Origin: Plakobranchus ocellatus
Lineage: Eukaryota > Mollusca > Gastropoda > Plakobranchidae
NCBI GenBank assembly: GCA_019648995.1
Contig: BLXT01005691.1
Coordinates: 34,529 to 55,955 of the forward strand
Length of the DNA: 21,427 nt
Reading direction: 5' to 3'
Shown: positions 20,101-21,427 of the stretch, piece by piece
Layout: every line of letters begins with the position of its first letter
Position numbering within the stretch: position 1 is the stretch's first letter
Position numbers and translations under genes: made by a program
The notes under the pieces: model-generated
Database searches by the model: none
Seen by the model: the letters and a program-made list of their open reading frames with translations, nothing else
Told to the model about the DNA's origin: nothing

Positions 20101-21055
20101 TAAAACATGCAGAGCTGTTTAGTATGCTAGAAAAATTAGACATGGATGGAAAAGATCTGAGAGTAATTAGAAATTTATACTGGGATCAAACTGCATCTGT
20201 AAGAATTGAAGGAGAAGATAGTGATTTCAAATCCATCAAAAGAGGTGTGAGACAGGGATGTGTAATGTCTCCTGATCTTTTTGACCTATTTAGGAAATAA
20301 TGTTAAGGAATCTTGATGATATTTCAGGCTTAAAAATAAATGGAGAGAATCTTAATTATCCCAAGTATGCAGATGATTTGTTTTAATAGCAGAAACTAGT
20401 GGACAACTCCTAAAACGTCTAGATGCTGTAGTTTTAGAGAGCAAAAGAATGGACCTGCCTTTTAATGTAAAGAAAACGGAATGTATGGTCATCTCAAACA
20501 AATCCTCTAACCCCAAGTGCAATCTCGTTAGCAAAGGCGAACAAATCAAACAAGTTACAAAATTCAAATATTTAGGCTTCCTGATACCATGTTTATGGCA
20601 GATGCACAAGTGAAATACATAAAAGAATAGCTATGGCCAAAGATACGTTCCAAAAAATGAATCCAATACTGGCAAACAGAAACATAAGTATGAAAACCAA
20701 AATAAGGGTAATGTAAACATGTGTATGGTCAGTACTTTTGTACAATAGCGAGTGTTGGACAATAAACAAGGAAACAGAAAAAGCATTTGCATTAAAATGT
20801 AAAATCATAGAGAGCAATGAAAACTACCTGAACGTCTATGAAAATGATCAAAGAGAGCTGATTATTTCTTACAGAAAATTTGAAGTCTACAATCCTTCAT
20901 ATCTGAACCAGAGAAACAGGCTTACACCTGTGGCATTGAAACACTGATGTTGATGTAGCATTCACTACCAGACCTACTAACCTTCATCACAAGCACAGGA
21001 GATGAGATTCTTCGACTCACAGAAAGGGACACAAACACCAGAGCGACATTCTCCT
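8091..21055 (-). CDS. ADAM17: ADAM17 (TACE)-like metalloprotease, 3' half of gene, six exons
   Basis: ADAM17 is a type I membrane sheddase that releases the ectodomains of cytokines, growth factors and receptors. The window holds only its C-terminal part, joined as 21055-20982, 17660-17545, 16358-16280, 15874-15786, 14902-14849 and 8231-8091. This gives 183 codons plus a partial first codon and a TAG stop. Every junction has GT/AG ends and matching phases (2-1, 1-0, 0-1, 1-0, 0-0, 0-stop). In order the product has a GECRSGVCVPFC cysteine segment, a CFRCC motif, PCVGGSC, a GQCEK juxtamembrane helix, one transmembrane helix (NNIVGTVMVFSLVIWIP) and a short basic tail. CxxCC followed by the GxCEK helix and the NIVG transmembrane start are hallmarks of ADAM17 rather than ADAM10 or other ADAMs (family knowledge). 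The prodomain, catalytic zinc site and disintegrin domain must lie beyond 21427. The C-terminal tail is the least certain part. Confidence 0.9.
8303..8405. repeat. 51-bp tandem duplication beside exon F
   Basis: TTATATCTGCACCTAGTTTG at 8311 recurs as TTATATCTACACTTACTTTA at 8362, each followed by GAAAATATGAAAAGGA. The two imperfect copies lie in the intron just upstream (gene sense) of exon F. Confidence 0.8.
8406..10464 (-). other. ADAM17 intron (exon E to F), 3' part
   Basis: AT-rich intronic DNA with A-runs. No further exon, RNA gene or clear transposon seen. Confidence 0.55.
10465..10577 (-). mobile_element. tRNA-derived SINE copy, same family
   Basis: On the minus strand it reads GGGAACATTGGTTGCACAAT, then AGATCTGCAGGGACCC, and a good pol III B box GGTTCGAGCC, then CTGATGGAGGCCCTGAAAG, which aligns with the copy at 17683-17852. 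It lies in the large intron between exons E and F, on the gene's strand. A C-run (10576-10584) and A-run follow at its 5' side. The outer limits are approximate: the 3' tail may extend to about 10424. Confidence 0.7.
10586..13618 (-). other. ADAM17 intron (exon E to F), middle part
   Basis: Mostly AT-rich. A GC-richer patch at about 10785-10925 and a G-run pair at 11463-11477 stand out; the 44-bp duplication lies at 11952. ORFs here are short and lack support. Confidence 0.5.
11952..12030. repeat. 44-bp imperfect tandem duplication
   Basis: GATAATATCAACCTACTCAG at 11963 recurs as GATAATGACAACCTACTCAG at 12007. Intronic; no other feature nearby. Confidence 0.7.
13619..13720 (+). mobile_element. 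Possible end of a second pogo/Tigger-like element
   Basis: CAGTAAGACCTACAGATTAT followed by CTGGCACCTTGAGCATTGTG and later ACCAGATAATTTCTGAGTTA resembles the ATTATCCGGCAC-rich ends of Tigger-type transposons. No matching opposite terminus or clean TA duplication was found. Weak. Confidence 0.3.
13721..14848 (-). other. ADAM17 intron (exon E to F), 5' part
   Basis: AT-rich with T-runs and the TA microsatellite. Nothing else recognised. Confidence 0.55.
14079..14132. repeat. (TA)n microsatellite
   Basis: Nearly pure TA run of about 50 bases in the exon E to F intron. Confidence 0.92.
14849..14902 (-). CDS. ADAM17: ADAM17 exon E: 54-nt basic cytoplasmic tail exon
   Basis: This is a symmetric phase 0/0 exon of 18 codons reading DRHKRKGLERSENIESRM. 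It has an acceptor (CCCAACACCAG) and a good donor (GTACGTAA). The cluster of basic residues just inside the membrane fits a cytoplasmic stop-transfer anchor. Being a multiple of three with phase 0 at both ends, it could be skipped without breaking the frame. I recognise it by position, splice sites and frame rather than by strong family similarity. Confidence 0.75.
14985..15365 (+). pseudogene. Second LINE remnant, C-terminal and 3' end only
   Basis: GTTGGACAATCAACCAGGAA (15001-15020) closely matches GTTGGACAATAAACAAGGAA in the LINE remnant near 20755, the segment encoding CWTINxETE. Downstream, weak translations such as MRILWVEKS (from about 15075) and PNSWALGNGSNN with LIKLTENRFD (15256-15360) resemble the C-terminal region of the same LINE family. 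Several stops and frameshifts break it. It begins at the very 3' part of the coding region, as expected for 5'-truncated insertion. It is antisense to ADAM17 and lies in the intron between exons D and E. Confidence 0.65.
15366..15785 (-). other. ADAM17 intron between exons D and E, gene-proximal part
   Basis: Contains only the GA/GACA microsatellite; otherwise unremarkable. Confidence 0.55.
15626..15667. repeat. (GA)n then (GACA)n compound microsatellite
   Basis: AGAGAGAG passes into GACAGACAGATAGACAGACA. In gene sense this is a CT/TGTC-rich tract in the exon D to E intron, and it makes the CLSVCLSLSLSS peptide seen in the minus ORF at 15495-15680. Confidence 0.9.
15786..15874 (-). CDS. ADAM17: ADAM17 exon D: transmembrane helix
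   Basis: This 89-nt exon enters in phase 1 and leaves in phase 0. The acceptor is TCTCTTGCCTGCAG, with a strong pyrimidine tract, and the donor is GTAACATT. It encodes KFFKNNIVGTVMVFSLVIWI and then PLCLLISYK: about 22 hydrophobic residues flanked by lysines, as expected for a single-pass stop-transfer helix. The NNIVG start and FSLxxWIP middle are close to the ADAM17 transmembrane segment. The apparent 113-codon plus-strand ORF over this exon (15774-16115) is only its antisense. Confidence 0.92.
16280..16358 (-). CDS. ADAM17: ADAM17 exon C: juxtamembrane CANDIS-like helix
   Basis: This 79-nt exon enters in phase 0 and leaves in phase 1. It is bounded by ATATTGTAG and GTAATAAT. It encodes GQCEKSTSTTIQRLFTILEN followed by LTVDGV. 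GxCEK followed by an amphipathic helix corresponds to the conserved ADAM17 juxtamembrane segment (CANDIS), which helps recognise substrates and contacts the membrane in the vertebrate protein (family knowledge). The ENLT stretch contains an N-glycosylation sequon. Its phases mean that skipping it would shift the frame, so it is probably constitutive. Confidence 0.9.
16359..16956 (-). other. ADAM17 intron between exons B and C, unique part
   Basis: AT-rich single-copy-looking DNA between the exon-derived array and exon C. A CAGTGAAAACTGG motif near 16788 recalls the transposon ends at 2320, without a partner. Confidence 0.5.
17349..17402 (-). other. Potential in-frame 54-nt cassette exon in array (second copy)
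   Basis: This unit is preceded by GTGAGGCAG and followed by GTATGTTC. It reads CVSVLPDSRPCVGGSCVA in phase 0/0. As with its neighbour, the AG lacks a strong pyrimidine tract. The remaining intronic copies lack the AG, the donor or the open frame, so only these two are complete candidates. Confidence 0.28.
17447..17500 (-). other. Potential in-frame 54-nt cassette exon in array (copy nearest exon B)
   Basis: This unit is preceded by GTGAAACAG and followed by GTATGTAC. The 54 nt between read CDSVLPNGRPCVGGSCVA, phase 0 to phase 0, which would fit between exon B (ends in phase 0) and exon C (starts in phase 0). The acceptor has no good pyrimidine tract, which argues against efficient use. Evidence is sequence only; no transcript support. 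Confidence 0.3.
17545..17660 (-). CDS. ADAM17: ADAM17 exon B: membrane-proximal domain core
   Basis: This 116-nt exon enters in phase 1 and leaves in phase 0. The acceptor is CTCATCCCTAG and the donor GTATGTAC. It reads VEESCFRCCRSSPGARCRPY and then DSVSLLPDGRPCVGGSCVA. The CxxCC motif matches the redox-sensitive CxxC of the ADAM17 membrane-proximal domain, the switch on which protein disulfide isomerase acts in the vertebrate enzyme (family knowledge). The final PCxxGxC matches the ADAM17 pattern just before GxCEK. Vertebrate ADAM17 has a cluster of basic residues just before this PC (phosphatidylserine contact); here it reads LLPDGRPC, with one arginine. The last roughly 50 nt of this exon, with the donor, are repeated in the following intron. 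Confidence 0.9.
17683..17852 (-). mobile_element. tRNA-derived SINE copy with (AAACC)n tail
   Basis: On the minus strand the element starts GGGAGCATTGATGATGCAGT, continues GGATAGCAGATCTGCCC in tRNA-like fashion, and has a degenerate B box (GGTCTGATCCC). It ends in a tail of AAACC repeats (17683-17701 on +). It shares the body with the copy at 10465-10577. Its tail lies 22 bases from the acceptor of exon B, on the same strand as the gene. The homology and tail are clear; the exact tRNA of origin is not. Confidence 0.75.
18284..18345. repeat. A-rich (CAAAAA)n tract
   Basis: About 60 bases of almost only A with spaced C, ending AAACCCC. It may be the tail of an old retroelement, but no body is recognisable beside it. 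Confidence 0.75.
19130..19240. repeat. Tandem CTCTGTGTGAT (11 bp) and degenerate relatives
   Basis: Three exact 11-bp copies lie at 19207-19239, preceded by degenerate CTCTATGAACTCTGAGTA-type units from about 19130. The 74-codon minus ORF over this stretch (RDHRDYRD-type peptide) is a by-product of the repeat. Confidence 0.8.
19560..20945 (+). pseudogene. Decayed LINE (non-LTR retrotransposon) reverse transcriptase, antisense to ADAM17
   Basis: This is a 5'-truncated non-LTR element copy; no endonuclease domain is present upstream. Readable segments are KNGKATGPDNIPLEMIK (frame from 19585), motif A as FIDDSKAFEKVKHAELF, motif B as RGVRQGCVMSPDLF (frame from 19887), YADD at 20366-20377, KFKYLGFLIP, and SECWTINKETEK near the end. 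Frame changes are needed at about 19845-19868, 20288-20294, just after YADD (20377-20383) and 20590-20612. There is an in-frame TAA at 20714-20716. The C-terminal part is also internally deleted. It is therefore non-functional. The family resembles the endonuclease/reverse transcriptase LINEs common in molluscs; I do not assign a clade. Confidence 0.88.
20982..21055 (-). CDS. ADAM17: ADAM17 exon A: cysteine-rich segment before the membrane-proximal domain
   Basis: This 74-nt internal exon enters in phase 2 and leaves in phase 1. It is preceded by a good acceptor (pyrimidine-rich, TTTGCAG) and followed by GTTAGT. It reads GECRSGVCVPFC and then ESKNLISCACDE, with five cysteines spaced like the segment of ADAM17 that precedes CxxCC. 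Its last base joins the TT of exon B to form a valine codon. The upstream coding exon is not in the window: 21056-21427 reads as intron. An antisense LINE remnant ends about 35 bases beyond its donor. Confidence 0.88.
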
Positions 21056-21427
21056 CTGCAAACAGAAACAAAAGCCTTTCAAAGTTTACACACATAACAG
21101 ATCACACAATGAATGAAAAAAAAAATAGGACAAAAAAGCCTATCAACTGAAATTATTAAAACAAAACGAAAAAAAAATACAATGCAGTTGTTTGTAATGC
21201 CTTTGTTTGTCTTCATCAGTTACAGAAAGCACAATCATGTTACTGTGCAGCCGTTAACAGTATTTTTAAGATAGTTGACGTGCATTTCTGGGATAGTTTC
21301 ACTAAAGACATAGCCTTACAAAGCATCTTTTTATTTAATTTTTTTTGTGTGCTTTAATATTTTTCGACTTTCACATTTCCTTCTTAAGCCTGGTTAGCGG
21401 TTTTACAAAAATGATTTTTTTTTTTTT
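21056..21427 (-). other. ADAM17 intron upstream of exon A
   Basis: The acceptor of exon A lies at 21056-21065 with a T-rich stretch before it. The remaining sequence shows no coding exon; the gene continues beyond the window. Confidence 0.6.

Overview
This is AT-rich, intron-dominated animal DNA. There is no bacterial-style gene packing, long ORFs are rare, and splice signals, microsatellites, SINEs and decayed LINEs are common. The one protein gene I can support is the 3' half of an ADAM17/TACE-type metalloprotease (tumour necrosis factor-alpha converting enzyme) on the minus strand. I recovered six exons by eye; their phases fit together without error and the joined reading frame is open from 21055 to the stop at 8091-8093. 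The repeat families (a gastropod-looking tRNA-derived SINE, a composite SINE with a GGGCAAGGCA-type core, a mollusc-type endonuclease/reverse-transcriptase LINE) suggest a lophotrochozoan, most likely a gastropod mollusc. The species cannot be named from this sequence.

Layout, read along the gene (right to left on the + strand). 21056-21427 is intron. 20982-21055 is a cysteine-rich exon. The next intron (17661-20981) carries an antisense decayed LINE (about 19560-20945), an 11-bp tandem repeat, and a SINE whose tail ends 22 bases from the next acceptor. 17545-17660 encodes the membrane-proximal domain core. The following intron begins with a tandem array (about 16957-17596, mostly a 98-bp period) built from the 3' end of that same exon plus its splice donor. 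16280-16358 encodes the juxtamembrane helix (the CANDIS segment of ADAM17) and 15786-15874 the transmembrane helix. A second antisense LINE remnant (14985-15365) lies in the next intron. 14849-14902 is a 54-nt tail exon, and after a 6.6-kb intron 8091-8231 is the last coding exon. Below 8091 lie the 3' UTR and apparently gene-free flank, with a composite SINE (about 4430-4720) and a candidate pogo/Tigger-like non-autonomous DNA transposon (2320-2937).

The most unusual element is the array at 16957-17596. Part of a protein-coding exon, with its donor site, has been amplified into at least six extra intronic copies. Most keep the coding frame and both cysteine codons, and the two copies nearest the real exon (17447-17500 and 17349-17402) each look like an in-frame 54-nt cassette exon with an AG in front and GTATGT behind. 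Whether they are ever spliced in cannot be told from DNA alone, and a non-functional minisatellite is the simpler explanation.
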